Positions 17,501 to 27,790 of a DNA stretch of 60,131 bases are shown piece by piece. Position numbers and translations under genes: made by a program. The notes beneath the pieces are model-generated. The model worked only from the letters and a program-made list of their open reading frames with translations. It was not told the origin of the DNA and did not search any database. This stretch comes from Candidatus Thioglobus vulcanius (GTDB lineage Bacteria; Pseudomonadota; Gammaproteobacteria; PS1; Pseudothioglobaceae): positions 1 through 60,131 of the forward strand of contig CAJVCJ010000069.1 of assembly GCA_910595855.1 (NCBI GenBank), read 5' to 3'. Position 1 is the stretch's first letter, and the number at the start of each line of letters is the position of its first letter.

Positions 17501-18903
17501 TTACTAAAACTCAAGTTGTTGTTATCGGATCGGGCCCAGGCGGCTATACTGCAGCTTTTAGAGCTGCAGATCTAGGTAAAGAAGTTACTCTAATTGAGCG
17601 CTATGAAGCGCTTGGCGGTGTATGTTTAAACGTTGGCTGTATTCCATCAAAAGCATTACTACACACTGCTCAAGTTATTAACGAAGCGGAAGAAGCGACG
17701 CATTTAGGTGTTACTTTCAACCAACCAAATATTGACATTGATGGTGTTCGTGGCAACAAAGAAAACATTGTTTCTAAGCTAACAGGCGGTATTAAAGCGC
17801 TTGCAAAAGCAAGGAAAGTAAACGTTATTACCGGTTATGGAAAATTTATTTCTAATAACCAAATAGCAATTAATGATAGTGATGAAATTATTGAATTTGA
17901 GCAATGTGTCATTGCTGCAGGTTCGCGTGTCACCAAAATTCCAGCCTTTCCGTTTGACGATCCACGCGTTATGGATTCAACCGATGCGTTAGAACTAAGC
18001 GACGTACCTAAACGCTTACTTATAGTTGGTGGTGGTATTATCGGTCTAGAAATGGCCACAGTATATGAAGCACTAGGCAGTGAAATTACAGTTGTGGAAT
18101 TATTAGATCAGCTGATTGCTAGTGCCGATAAAGATATTGTAAACCCTTTATTCAAACGCATCAAAAAACGCTATGCAAACATCTTTTTAAACACCAAGGT
18201 TTCTAGCATGGAGGCTCTCGATGAAGGCATTAAAGTTGGCTTTGAAGGCAAGAAGGCGCCAGAATTTGATACCTTTGATAAAGTATTGGTATCAATCGGA
18301 CGTACACCTAACGGCAAATTAATTGATGCTGAAAAATCAGGTGTTAACGTAGACGATTGGGGTTTTATTAGTGTTGATAAGCAAATGAAAACCAACGTAG
18401 AAAACATCTACGCAATTGGTGATATTGTTGGCCAACCAATGCTGGCACATAAAGCGGTTCATGAGGCGAAAGTTGCTGCCGAAGTTATCTGTGGACACAA
18501 ATCTGGTTTTGATGCACTAACCATCCCGTCAGTTGCTTACACCGACCCTGAAGTTGCCTGGACAGGCAAGACAGAAAAGGAGTTAAAAGCTGAAGGCGCG
18601 GATTACCAAAAAGGTGTCTTTCCTTGGGCTGCAAGTGGTCGAAGCCTAAGTATTGGTAGATCTGAAGGTGTTACTAAAGGTTTATTCGATACCAAAACTG
18701 GAAAAATCTTAGGCATGGGAATTTGTGGCACAAACGCAGGTGAATTAATTGCTGAAGCCACACTAGCTATTGAAATGGGTTGTGATATGTCAGATATCGC
18801 CTTAACCATTCATGCGCACCCAACACTAAGTGAAACAACAGCATTTGCTGTAGAAATGGCCGAAGGCACAATCACTGATTTATTACCTCCTAAAAAACGT
18901 TAA
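17497..18903 (+). CDS. lpdA: Dihydrolipoamide dehydrogenase (E3)
   Basis: Flavoprotein of 468 residues that reoxidises the lipoyl groups of E2 with NAD+. FAD motif GSGPGG is at residues 11-16, the redox-active disulfide is Cys43/Cys48 in GGVCLNVGCIPSKALL, the NAD motif GGGIIGLE follows, and the C-terminal His441-Glu446 pair is in HAHPTLSE. It is translationally coupled to aceF through an ATGA overlap. It may also serve 2-oxoglutarate dehydrogenase or the glycine cleavage system. Confidence 0.96.
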   Translation: MITKTQVVVIGSGPGGYTAAFRAADLGKEVTLIERYEALGGVCLNVGCIPSKALLHTAQVINEAEEATHLGVTFNQPNIDIDGVRGNKENIVSKLTGGIKALAKARKVNVITGYGKFISNNQIAINDSDEIIEFEQCVIAAGSRVTKIPAFPFDDPRVMDSTDALELSDVPKRLLIVGGGIIGLEMATVYEALGSEITVVELLDQLIASADKDIVNPLFKRIKKRYANIFLNTKVSSMEALDEGIKVGFEGKKAPEFDTFDKVLVSIGRTPNGKLIDAEKSGVNVDDWGFISVDKQMKTNVENIYAIGDIVGQPMLAHKAVHEAKVAAEVICGHKSGFDALTIPSVAYTDPEVAWTGKTEKELKAEGADYQKGVFPWAASGRSLSIGRSEGVTKGLFDTKTGKILGMGICGTNAGELIAEATLAIEMGCDMSDIALTIHAHPTLSETTAFAVEMAEGTITDLLPPKKR

Positions 18904-18909
18904 AAAATT

Positions 18910-19566
18910 ATGGACACAAATCAAGCTAGAAAAAATTCTATTGACAATCAAATTCGCCCTTGGGGAGGTTTAGATTACATTGCTAATAATGCCTTAAGGG
19001 ATATACCTAGAGAATTTTTTGTACCTGAAAAATACAAAGATCTTGCATTTGCTGATATAGAAATCCCTTTAACTGATAAGGCAAAAATGCTATCTCCAAA
19101 GATTGAAGGTAGAATTCTCGATGCGCTTAAAATCAAAAAAAATGAAACCGTGCTAGAAGTTGGCACTGGCAGTGGCTACCTAACCGCGGTTTTATCAAAG
19201 CTATGCAAATCAGTAACGAGCATTGAAATTAATGAAGAATTAAGCGTATCAGCACAGCAAAAATTTAAAGAACTTAATATTAACAATATTACCACGGAGA
19301 TTGGTGATGCTTCAAAAGGCTGGCAACGATCTACAGACTTTTTTGATGTTGTAATTATTGGCACATCAGTGCCAAAGATCACAGGTCGCTTCTTCCACTT
19401 ACTTAATGTTGGTGGACGAATTTTTGTTGTTGAAGGCTCGGGAAAAGCAATGAGTGCCAAGGTTGTTACCCGCCTAAGTGAGCACAAATGGGAAACAAAA
19501 TCATTGTTTGAAACGCAACTAAACGTTATGCTTGGTCTAGAAAAAACCGCTAAATTTGAATTCTAG
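18910..19566 (+). CDS. pcm: Protein-L-isoaspartate O-methyltransferase
   Basis: SAM-dependent methyltransferase of 218 residues that starts repair of isoaspartyl damage in proteins. Visible motifs are the family N-terminus with VPEKYKDLAFADIEIPL and the SAM-binding VLEVGTGSGYLTAVL. It begins six bases after lpdA and is probably co-transcribed. The pcm family includes divergent members of uncertain repair activity, and this one is somewhat divergent. Confidence 0.85.
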   Translation: MDTNQARKNSIDNQIRPWGGLDYIANNALRDIPREFFVPEKYKDLAFADIEIPLTDKAKMLSPKIEGRILDALKIKKNETVLEVGTGSGYLTAVLSKLCKSVTSIEINEELSVSAQQKFKELNINNITTEIGDASKGWQRSTDFFDVVIIGTSVPKITGRFFHLLNVGGRIFVVEGSGKAMSAKVVTRLSEHKWETKSLFETQLNVMLGLEKTAKFEF

Positions 19567-19590
19567 TATTACTAAACTCACTTTGAAATT

Positions 19591-21966
19591 ATGAATCTTT
19601 TTTTTAATTTTGTTTTAAAAAAATCACTATTAGGATTAACCCTGTTACTAGTCATTGCAGGATTTTTTATTTCTCAGATACCAAACTTTCAACTTGATGC
19701 CTCATCCGATTCATTGGTGCTTGAGGGTGATGAAAACTTAGCTTTTTATCAACGCATTAAAAAAAATTATGGCTCAGATGACTATTTAGTCATCTCCTAC
19801 CAAGTAACTGGCAACCTTCTTGATCCGAAGCAATTAACCCATTTGGCCGACTTTAAGAGAGATTTAGAGAAGATAGAGCAAATTAAGTCGATTACAAGTA
19901 TTTTAGATGTACCTTTATTTCGCTCTCCGCCACTCTCACTAGTGGATTTAGCTAGTGAGAATATCACTATTGAAAATGGTAATGCCAATCTTGCCCTTGC
20001 CATTAAAGAATTTACAACATCACCTTTATATTCAAATAATTTAGTTAGCAAAGATGGAAAAACAACCGCTATTTTAATCAGCCTAAAAGGCAATACTAGA
20101 TTTTCAGAGCTAAGAGACACACGCGATCAAATGCGCATTGAGCAAGCCAACAAGATGCTTGACACTGATCAGATAGCTAAATTAAAAAGTATTGAAAAAC
20201 AAGTGCTTCGCAATGCAACCACTCAAGGTGAGCAACAAGCTCAAACCATTGCTGAAATTCGTACAGCAATTGTTAAATATTCCGATAAGGCCAGTCTATT
20301 TTTAGGTGGATTGCCAATGATCACCACCGATATTGTTAGCTACATTAGTAACGATTTAATTGTTTTCAGTTTGGCGGTCATCGGATTAATGACATTAATC
20401 TTAGCGCTGATCTTTAAAGGTTTGCGTTGGGTAGTGATGCCGATTGCTATTAGCATTACTGGCGCCTTAATCATGACTGGCCTACTGGCATTTTTAGAAT
20501 GGAAAGTTACCATCATTTCCAGTAACTTTTTCTCATTACTATTGGTTATTACGCTTTCTGTTATTATTCACTTAGTGGTTAGATATCGAGAATTGTCACA
20601 ACTTAATCCAGAGCTTGAATCTAACCAGTTAATCAAAGACACTTTGACACAAATGTTTAAGCCTTGTTTATTCACCACACTAACAACCTTTGCTGCATTT
20701 GGATCATTACTCATTAGTGGCATTCGCCCTGTTATCGACTTTGGCTGGATGATGTCAATTGGCGTTACCATTGCATTGGTATTATCTTTCCTAGCATTTC
20801 CAATGATTATGTCACTGTTACCCAAGGCTAAGGTTGACACCCACAAAACCGAATTGGGATTCACCACGGCACTGGCTAAATTTGTAGAACGCTTCGGCAA
20901 TCATTTGCTAATCGTTTTGGTTATCTTTATCGGTGCTTCTGCTGTCGGTGTTAATAAACTCAGTGTAGAGAATCGTTTCATTGATTACTTTAAAGAAAGT
21001 ACTGAAATCAACCAAGGTCTTACATTAATTGATAAAAAATTAGGCGGCACCATTCCTTTAGAAATTGTTTTTGAAGATATGGCGGAAGACTATTGGTTTG
21101 ATGAAGATCTGCGCTTAGAAATCCATGAGGTGCATGAATATCTTGACAGTCTAGACGAAACAGGAAAAGTGCTTTCTATTGATACACTGATGAGCATCTT
21201 GACACAGGCCAACGATGACGAGCCGTTAAACGGCTTCTTTTTAAATATTGTTCGTGGTCAAATTCCTGAGTCTGCTAAACAGCACATACTAGATCCATAT
21301 ATCTCAGAAGAAAGCGGGCAATTGCGTATGGTGATTCGCATTCTAGAAACTAATAAAGAGCTTAAACGTGGTGAGCTGATCGAAACAATCAATCGTCACA
21401 TTTCTGAAGAGCTTGGCTTTCGCCCTGAAAGCTTTCGCTTAAGTGGAATGCTAGTACTTTATAACAACATGCTACAAAGCTTATTTGACTCGCAAATAAA
21501 GACGATTGCCGTCGTCTTTGGCATGATTTTTATTATGTTTTTATTCATCTTTAAATCTGTTAGCCTGTCTATTTTGGCTCTTATTCCAAATACATTGCCA
21601 TCGCTTTTCATTCTAGGAATTATGGGCTGGGCCAATATCCCACTCGATCTAATGACCATTACTATTTCTGCCATTGCTATTGGTATTGGCGTTGATAATG
21701 CCATTCACTATATTCATCGATTTAAATCTGAATTCCAAAAAGATGGCGACTATACAAAGACCATGTATCGATCACATGCCAGTATCGGACTTGCTATGTT
21801 CTACACATCAATTACTGTCACCCTTGGATTTTTAATCCTTGCACTTTCTAATTTCATTCCAAGTATTTATTTTGGTGTGTTTACGGCTATCGCCATGCTT
21901 AGTGCATTATTATCCAACCTGACATTATTACCAAAATTAATTTTAATGGTTAAGCCAAAGATATAA
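19591..21966 (+). CDS. RND/MMPL-superfamily exporter
   Basis: Large inner-membrane protein of 791 residues with the RND duplication: one hydrophobic helix at residues 12-30, a long periplasmic loop, a bundle of helices from about 250 to 410, a second helix-loop unit from about 430, and a final helical bundle after about 620. The sterol-sensing/MMPL pattern GIGVDNAIHYIHR is visible in the second half. Related proteins move lipids, hopanoids or drugs. No membrane-fusion or outer-membrane partner is adjacent, so the substrate is unknown. Confidence 0.85.
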   Translation: MNLFFNFVLKKSLLGLTLLLVIAGFFISQIPNFQLDASSDSLVLEGDENLAFYQRIKKNYGSDDYLVISYQVTGNLLDPKQLTHLADFKRDLEKIEQIKSITSILDVPLFRSPPLSLVDLASENITIENGNANLALAIKEFTTSPLYSNNLVSKDGKTTAILISLKGNTRFSELRDTRDQMRIEQANKMLDTDQIAKLKSIEKQVLRNATTQGEQQAQTIAEIRTAIVKYSDKASLFLGGLPMITTDIVSYISNDLIVFSLAVIGLMTLILALIFKGLRWVVMPIAISITGALIMTGLLAFLEWKVTIISSNFFSLLLVITLSVIIHLVVRYRELSQLNPELESNQLIKDTLTQMFKPCLFTTLTTFAAFGSLLISGIRPVIDFGWMMSIGVTIALVLSFLAFPMIMSLLPKAKVDTHKTELGFTTALAKFVERFGNHLLIVLVIFIGASAVGVNKLSVENRFIDYFKESTEINQGLTLIDKKLGGTIPLEIVFEDMAEDYWFDEDLRLEIHEVHEYLDSLDETGKVLSIDTLMSILTQANDDEPLNGFFLNIVRGQIPESAKQHILDPYISEESGQLRMVIRILETNKELKRGELIETINRHISEELGFRPESFRLSGMLVLYNNMLQSLFDSQIKTIAVVFGMIFIMFLFIFKSVSLSILALIPNTLPSLFILGIMGWANIPLDLMTITISAIAIGIGVDNAIHYIHRFKSEFQKDGDYTKTMYRSHASIGLAMFYTSITVTLGFLILALSNFIPSIYFGVFTAIAMLSALLSNLTLLPKLILMVKPKI

Positions 21967-21979
21967 TTCTTATTGCTCT

Positions 21980-23557
21980 ATGTCTAGACAATCGACACAC
22001 AACTGCTCAAATGAGCAACATCAATTTGATGTTCTAATAATTGGAACTGGTAGTGCTGGACTCATGAGTGCTTTACAGCTTTCGCCTGAGCTATCTATCG
22101 CCTTAGTTGCTAAAGATGACTTATTAGAAGGCAGTTCTTTCTATGCTCAAGGCGGCATATCTGCAGTGCTTGATGCTCATGATAATTTTAATACGCATGT
22201 GGCCGACACCCTATCAACAGCATGTGGCTTGGCTGATCAAAAAGCGGTAAGTTATATGGTAGAAAATGCACCAGCTGCTATCACCTCTTTGGAAGAGTCT
22301 GGCGTTCCTTTTACAAAAGACAATGATGATTACCACCTAACTACCGAAGGCGGACACACACACAGAAGAGTTGTGCATGTTGCTGACAAGACTGGTCAAT
22401 CGATTCAGATAAATCTTTTAGACAACGTTAAACAGCGTGGCAATATCACCCTATTTGAAGGCTATATTGCCATCGACTTACTCATTCATGAAGAACAATG
22501 TCAAGGTGCTTATATCCTTAATAAGCACACCAATCAAGTTGAAAGTTTTGTTACTCATAAGACCGTTTTAGCAACTGGTGGCGCTTCAAAAGTTTATCGA
22601 TACACTTCAAACCCTGACACCTCAACTGGTGATGGCATTGCCATGGCAAGCCGTGCGGGTTGTCGTATTGTCAATATGGAGTTTGCACAATTCCACCCTA
22701 CTTGCTTGTATCACCCTCATGCAAAATCATTTTTAATCTCTGAGGCTATTCGCGGTGAAGGTGGCAAACTACATTTGCCAAATGGCCAAACATTTATGCA
22801 GCAATATGATGAGCGTGCTGAGCTCGCTCCAAGAGATGTTGTTGCTCGGGCCATTGACTCCGAGATGAAGTCTGGTGGCTTTGATTGTGTTTATCTGGAC
22901 ATTTCTTTTAAAGATTCAGACTGGATTAAAGAGCACTTTCCAACCATCTACAATAAATGTAAAACTTTTGGCATTGACATTACTAAAGACTCTATTCCAG
23001 TTGTGCCGGCAGCACACTACACTTGTGGCGGTATCAACACAGATCTACATGGAAAAACCAATCTTGAAAATTTATATGCAGTTGGCGAGGTGGCGCATAC
23101 TGGTGTTCATGGTGCAAATCGAATGGCCAGTAATTCACTATTAGAATGCATTGTGTTTGCCAAGTCTTGCGCCCACGACATCAATCAACAAACGCTAGAC
23201 TCTGTCTATTTTCAATCTGAACCATGGGATGCTTCACGAGTTGCAGCCTCTAAAGAAAAAGTGGTAGTCTCTCATTTGTGGGATGAAGTTCGCTCAATTA
23301 TGTGGAATTTTGTTGGTATTGTTCGATCAGATAGACGCCTTAATTATGCCAAGCACAGACTCGAGCAAATTGAAACTGAAGTTGACGAGTATTACAGCCT
23401 ATACTTAATTTCTAGTGACTTAACTGAGCTTAGAAATTTGGTAAAAACATCTCAAATTATCATTCAATCAGCCCTTTCTAGAAAAGAAAGTCGAGGACTG
23501 CATTTCAATGAAGACCATCCTATGCAATCTAAAATTGCAAAAAACACTATAATATAG
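21980..23557 (+). CDS. nadB: L-aspartate oxidase
   Basis: FAD enzyme of 525 residues that oxidises aspartate to iminoaspartate for NAD synthesis. The N-terminal dinucleotide motif is [13 protein letters not shown], with [18 protein letters not shown] and the HPT-containing segment typical of the fumarate reductase/aspartate oxidase family; the C-terminus carries the [19 protein letters not shown] flavin motif. A perfect TATAAT at 21962-21967, overlapping the end of the exporter gene, lies 12 bases before its start. NadA and NadC are not adjacent. Confidence 0.95.
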   Translation: MSRQSTHNCSNEQHQFDVLIIGTGSAGLMSALQLSPELSIALVAKDDLLEGSSFYAQGGISAVLDAHDNFNTHVADTLSTACGLADQKAVSYMVENAPAAITSLEESGVPFTKDNDDYHLTTEGGHTHRRVVHVADKTGQSIQINLLDNVKQRGNITLFEGYIAIDLLIHEEQCQGAYILNKHTNQVESFVTHKTVLATGGASKVYRYTSNPDTSTGDGIAMASRAGCRIVNMEFAQFHPTCLYHPHAKSFLISEAIRGEGGKLHLPNGQTFMQQYDERAELAPRDVVARAIDSEMKSGGFDCVYLDISFKDSDWIKEHFPTIYNKCKTFGIDITKDSIPVVPAAHYTCGGINTDLHGKTNLENLYAVGEVAHTGVHGANRMASNSLLECIVFAKSCAHDINQQTLDSVYFQSEPWDASRVAASKEKVVVSHLWDEVRSIMWNFVGIVRSDRRLNYAKHRLEQIETEVDEYYSLYLISSDLTELRNLVKTSQIIIQSALSRKESRGLHFNEDHPMQSKIAKNTII

Positions 23558-23559
23558 TC

Positions 23560-24051
23560 ATGCTACTACCAATATTACATTATCCAGATAAGCGTCTTCG
23601 TACCAAGGCTGCGCCTATTGAAAAGGTGGATGACACTATTCGAGCCTTGGTTAAAGATATGTTTGATACCATGTATGAAGCACCTGGTATCGGATTAGCA
23701 GCAACCCAAGTAGATCATCATGTTCGACTAATTGTCATTGATACATCAGATGATAAATCTCAGCCATTATGCTTAATCAATCCCCAAATCATTGAAAAAG
23801 ATGGTGAGCTTGAATGGGATGAAGGTTGCTTATCTGTGCCTGATTACTATGAATGTGTTACTCGCGCCAATCATATTAAAGTTAAGGCTTTAAATGAGAA
23901 TGGCGAAGAGTTTGAGCTTGAAGCGCAAGAGTTACTTGGTGTTTGCATTCAGCATGAAATTGATCATCTAGATGGTATTTTATTTGTTGATCATTTATCC
24001 AAGCTTAAGCAAAGACGCTTGCTTGAAAAAACTCGAAAAGCTCAAAAATAA
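23560..24051 (+). CDS. def: Peptide deformylase
   Basis: Removes the formyl group from nascent proteins, 163 residues. All three motifs are intact: GIGLAATQ (43-50), EGCLS with metal ligand Cys90, and QHEIDHLDG with His132, catalytic Glu133 and His136. The usual partner fmt is not adjacent; instead the gene sits between nadB and dusB. TATAAT at 23548-23553 lies six bases before the ATG. Confidence 0.97.
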   Translation: MLLPILHYPDKRLRTKAAPIEKVDDTIRALVKDMFDTMYEAPGIGLAATQVDHHVRLIVIDTSDDKSQPLCLINPQIIEKDGELEWDEGCLSVPDYYECVTRANHIKVKALNENGEEFELEAQELLGVCIQHEIDHLDGILFVDHLSKLKQRRLLEKTRKAQK

Positions 24052-24060
24052 AACCACATT

Positions 24061-25035
24061 GTGTCAATTCAAATTGGACCTTACCAACTAAATTCATCCG
24101 TGCTGTTAGCGCCTATGGCTGGTACCAGCGACAAGCCCTTTAGAATGCTGTGTAAATCTCTTGGTGCAGGCCTTACCACCTCAGAAATGGTGGTCATACA
24201 AGAGCACTTACTCAATACAAATAAATCAAAATATAGATTAAACTTTGAAGGTGAATCTGCACCAATTAGCATTCAAATTGCTGGATCAGAAGCGCAAGAA
24301 TTAGCGACTTCTGCACAAAAGGCAGTTGAATATGGTGCTGATATTATTGACATAAATATGGGCTGTCCTGCGAAAAAAGTTTGCAATAAGGCTGCTGGAT
24401 CAGCACTCATGCAAGATGAGAAATTGGTTAAAGAAATTTTAGAGGCTGTTGTTAATGCAGTGGATATTCCAGTGACACTCAAGATGCGTACGGGCTGGAG
24501 TGTTGATAATAAAAATGCACCAACCATCGCACAAATTGCACAGCAAGCAGGCATTCAAATGCTAAGTGTTCATGGGCGCACAAAAGAAGACAAATACAAT
24601 GGCATGGCTGAATACGACACCATTAAAACTGTAGTTAGCCAAGTGGATATTCCCGTTATTGCTAATGGCGATATTATCAGCGCTAAAAAAGCTCAGCAAG
24701 TACTTGAGTACACTAAAGCATCTGGCGTGATGATTGGTCGAGCCACTCAAGGCAATCCTTGGATTTTTGCTGAAATTAATCACTATCTAAAAACAGGAAA
24801 AATAAACGACCCTGTACCACTTGAGATTAAAAAATCCACCATTCTTCAGCATATTCAACAAATTCATCAATTTTATGGGGATTTTTTGGGATTGAGGCTC
24901 GCCAGGAAGCATATTCTTTGGTATGCTACGCACCTTGATGAAAATCATGTTCAGCAGTTTTGGAAAACTATTAACAAAGTCACTGAACGCAAACAGCAAT
25001 TTAATATTTTAAAGGACTATTTAAGCCAACTATGA
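24061..25035 (+). CDS. dusB: tRNA-dihydrouridine synthase B
   Basis: FMN enzyme of 324 residues reducing uridine in the tRNA D-loop. The N-terminal LAPMAGTSDKPFR, catalytic Cys102 in MGCPAKKV and the VHGRTKEDKYNG stretch place it in the DusB group. It starts with GTG. The fis gene overlaps its stop by four bases, the same dusB-fis order as in E. coli, which supports the assignment to DusB. Confidence 0.95.
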   Translation: MSIQIGPYQLNSSVLLAPMAGTSDKPFRMLCKSLGAGLTTSEMVVIQEHLLNTNKSKYRLNFEGESAPISIQIAGSEAQELATSAQKAVEYGADIIDINMGCPAKKVCNKAAGSALMQDEKLVKEILEAVVNAVDIPVTLKMRTGWSVDNKNAPTIAQIAQQAGIQMLSVHGRTKEDKYNGMAEYDTIKTVVSQVDIPVIANGDIISAKKAQQVLEYTKASGVMIGRATQGNPWIFAEINHYLKTGKINDPVPLEIKKSTILQHIQQIHQFYGDFLGLRLARKHILWYATHLDENHVQQFWKTINKVTERKQQFNILKDYLSQL

Positions 25036-25262
25036 GCTCAACGGATTTACCTGCTTGTATCAATGCAAAGCTTTCTCGCTATTTCGAGCAACTCGATGGC
25101 GAGCAAGCTTCTGGCGTATATAAAATGGTTGCCAATGAAGTAGACCTCATTGTGATTAAATTTGTTCTAGATTTAGTGGATAACAACCAAAGTGAAGCCT
25201 CACGCGTGCTCGGCATTAATCGTGGCACACTGAAGAAAAAAATCGAACTCTACAAGCTCTAA
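25032..25262 (+). CDS. fis: Fis-family DNA-binding protein
   Basis: Small nucleoid-associated regulator of 76 residues, shorter than E. coli Fis (98) mainly at the N-terminus. The C-terminal helix-turn-helix NQSEASRVLGINRGTLKKKI is well conserved. It is coupled to dusB by an ATGA overlap, as in enteric bacteria. The truncated N-terminus lacks the beta-hairpin arms that activate Hin/Gin recombinases in E. coli, so it may act in DNA bending and transcription only. Confidence 0.92.
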   Translation: MSSTDLPACINAKLSRYFEQLDGEQASGVYKMVANEVDLIVIKFVLDLVDNNQSEASRVLGINRGTLKKKIELYKL

Positions 25263-25266
25263 AACT

Positions 25267-25272
25267 CTATAA
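25267..25272 (+). promoter_or_regulatory. -10 box ahead of purH
   Basis: A perfect TATAAT lies five bases after fis. The predicted start near 25279 leaves about 33 bases of leader including the ribosome site AAAGGAA. No good -35 hexamer was seen at the normal distance. Confidence 0.4.
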
Positions 25273-25311
25273 TATCCTTTGTAAATCATCTCGAACATAC
25301 AAAGGAATAAC

Positions 25312-26853
25312 ATGTCTATAAAACGCGCTTTAATCAGTGTTTCTGATAAAACTGGTATTACTGAACTTGCTCAATTTTTAAGCAATAAAAATATTGAAAT
25401 TCTTTCAACTGGCGGTACAGCAAAATTACTTGCTGAACAAGGCATTCCAGTTATCGAAGTATCAGACTACACAGGCTTTCCTGAAATGATGGCGGGTCGT
25501 GTCAAGACCCTTAATCCAAAAATTCATGGTGGTATTTTGGCTCGTCGCGGACTTGATGAAGAGGTAATGGCGCAGAATGATATTAAGCCAATTGATCTTG
25601 TAGTAGTTAATCTTTACCCTTTTCAAGCTACCATTGCCAATCCTGACTGCACATTAGAAGATGCAATTGAAAACATTGACATTGGCGGTCCTGCCATGTT
25701 GCGCTCTAGCGCCAAAAATCATGCATCAGTTACAGTCGTTGTAGACGCATCAGACTACCAAGTTATTATCGATGAAATTAACAACTCTGGCGACACCACA
25801 CTTGAAACTCGTACCAAACTAGCATTAAAAACCTTTGAGCATACTGCACAATATGATGGCGCCATTGCTAACTATTTAGGCAAGGGAGAGAATGGATTTT
25901 CTAACACCATGAATCTGCAATTTCACAAAGTACAATCCATGCGTTACGGTGAGAACCCACATCAAAATGCAGCTTTTTATGTTGAAAAAAATATCGCAGA
26001 AGCTTGCGTTGCATCAAGCTCACAATTTCAAGGCAAAGAAATGTCATACAACAACATGGCTGATGCTGATGCAGCCCTAGAGTGTGTTCGTAGCTTTGAT
26101 AAGCCTGCCTGTGTGATTGTCAAACACGCCAACCCTTGTGGCGTTGCCGTCAGAAAAGACATACATGCCGCTTATTTAGATGCTTTTAAAACTGATCCAA
26201 CATCTGCATTTGGTGGCATCATTGCATTCAATCGCCCACTAGACAAAAATACAGCGCAAGATATCATTGACAAGCAATTTGTTGAAGTTATCATCGCACC
26301 TAGTGTTGATGCTGACGCTAAAGAAGTATTGTCAGCCAAACAAAATGTTCGTGCTTTGGAATGTGGTGACTTGTCCAATGCTCAACCGTCACTTGATTAC
26401 AAACGTGTAACTGGCGGCCTACTTGTGCAAGATAAAGATTTAGGCGTTATCACCGAAACTGACATTAAATGCGTGAGCGATATTCAGCCAACAGCTGATC
26501 AAATCAAAGATTTATTATTTGCCTGGAAAGTGGCCAAAACTGTTAAATCAAATGCCATTGTTTATGTCAAAAATGAAATGACAATTGGCGTTGGTGCAGG
26601 TCAAATGTCACGTGTTTATTCAGCCAAAATTGCCGGCATTAAAGCGGCAGATGAAGGCCTTGTGGTGGAAGGCTCAGTAATGGCGTCAGATGCTTTCTTC
26701 CCATTTAGAGATGGTATTGATGCTGCTGCTGAAGCTGGCATCAAAGCTATTATTCAGCCAGGTGGCTCTATGCGTGATAACGAAGTTATTGAAGCTGCTA
26801 ATGAACACGGCATTGCCATGGTATTTACAGGCATGCGCCACTTTAAACACTAG
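25312..26853 (+). CDS. purH: Bifunctional AICAR formyltransferase/IMP cyclohydrolase
   Basis: Last two steps of IMP synthesis in one 513-residue protein. The N-terminal cyclohydrolase part shows the MGS-like fold with STGGTAKLL and [14 protein letters not shown]; the C-terminal transformylase part has KHANPCG and the terminal [28 protein letters not shown] region. It opens a purine block: an unassigned gene, apt and mtnN follow with gaps of eight bases or less. Confidence 0.97.
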   Translation: MSIKRALISVSDKTGITELAQFLSNKNIEILSTGGTAKLLAEQGIPVIEVSDYTGFPEMMAGRVKTLNPKIHGGILARRGLDEEVMAQNDIKPIDLVVVNLYPFQATIANPDCTLEDAIENIDIGGPAMLRSSAKNHASVTVVVDASDYQVIIDEINNSGDTTLETRTKLALKTFEHTAQYDGAIANYLGKGENGFSNTMNLQFHKVQSMRYGENPHQNAAFYVEKNIAEACVASSSQFQGKEMSYNNMADADAALECVRSFDKPACVIVKHANPCGVAVRKDIHAAYLDAFKTDPTSAFGGIIAFNRPLDKNTAQDIIDKQFVEVIIAPSVDADAKEVLSAKQNVRALECGDLSNAQPSLDYKRVTGGLLVQDKDLGVITETDIKCVSDIQPTADQIKDLLFAWKVAKTVKSNAIVYVKNEMTIGVGAGQMSRVYSAKIAGIKAADEGLVVEGSVMASDAFFPFRDGIDAAAEAGIKAIIQPGGSMRDNEVIEAANEHGIAMVFTGMRHFKH

Positions 26854-26861
26854 GAATTATT

Positions 26862-27275
26862 ATGTCAATTGAAACAATGAATGTTTTTCCAATGATCCAT
26901 TCGATTACTATCGACAAAGAAAACGATCTCGTCACCGAGTTGGTACAAGATATCAATGATGTGGAGGGTATTCGACAGAATTTACTAGAGTCAGTTGCTA
27001 CTGTGCAAATGTATGAAAGAATAAAATTCTACCCATTAGCGCCGCCAACTTTTATTGAGGATGTTATGGGTAGCTTTGCACAGATGGGCTTAAGCAAACT
27101 CATTACCATCTCAGATAACACCTATCATGATATTTTTGGCTATCCTGGCTGTACGCGTGTATGGGAGCTTCCTTTAATTTTAAGAGACCAAGTTGAAGGG
27201 GCGTTAGTTGGCTACAAAGTTAATTATGATTCTGAAACTTGGGAAATTCTTGAGATTACCCTATTGGAAGATTAA
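26862..27275 (+). CDS. Conserved-looking protein of unknown function in purine block
   Basis: I do not recognise this 137-residue protein. It is acidic and soluble, with no signal peptide, membrane segment or CxxC motif; a single Cys lies in GYPGCTRVW. Its codon use resembles the neighbours, and it has a ribosome site (TAGGAATTATT) eight bases after purH and ends two bases before apt. That tight packing between purH and apt suggests a role connected with purine metabolism, but this is inference from position only. Confidence 0.75.
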   Translation: MSIETMNVFPMIHSITIDKENDLVTELVQDINDVEGIRQNLLESVATVQMYERIKFYPLAPPTFIEDVMGSFAQMGLSKLITISDNTYHDIFGYPGCTRVWELPLILRDQVEGALVGYKVNYDSETWEILEITLLED

Positions 27276-27277
27276 CA

Positions 27278-27790
27278 ATGGATCTTAATCTTTATATTAA
27301 AGATATTGTAGATTTTCCAAAAAAAGGCATCGTTTTTAAAGATATTTCCCCATTACTAGCAAATCCTGAAGCATTTGCCTATGTAATTAACAATATTGCC
27401 AGCAAATACAACCAAGACTCCATTGATAAAATTGTTGGCCTGGACGCCAGAGGCTTTATTTTCGGCGCCGCTGTTGCTTATAAAATTGGCGTACCGTTTG
27501 TCATGGTCCGCAAACCAGGCAAACTACCCGATCAATGTATTAGTATTGACTACCAATTAGAATACGGCCAAAATTCTTTTGAGCTACATGAAAATTCCAT
27601 TTCAGCTAATGACAAAGTATTAATTGTTGACGATCTACTGGCAACAGGCGGAAGTGTTAAGGCAGTCAGCCAACTAATAAAAACTTTAAAAGCCAATGTA
27701 GTTGCTCTTGAGTGCGTCATTGAGCTTAGCTTTTTAAAAGCCAGAGTAGATTTAGATATACAAGTTAATGCACAAATAACCTATGACTAA
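27278..27790 (+). CDS. apt: Adenine phosphoribosyltransferase
   Basis: Salvage enzyme of 170 residues making AMP from adenine and PRPP. The PRPP-binding motif VLIVDDLLATGGS is intact, along with GLDARGFIFGAA and the MVRKPGKLP segment typical of APRT. It overlaps mtnN by eight bases; MtnN releases adenine from methylthioadenosine and S-adenosylhomocysteine, so the pair forms an adenine-recycling module. Confidence 0.95.
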   Translation: MDLNLYIKDIVDFPKKGIVFKDISPLLANPEAFAYVINNIASKYNQDSIDKIVGLDARGFIFGAAVAYKIGVPFVMVRKPGKLPDQCISIDYQLEYGQNSFELHENSISANDKVLIVDDLLATGGSVKAVSQLIKTLKANVVALECVIELSFLKARVDLDIQVNAQITYD

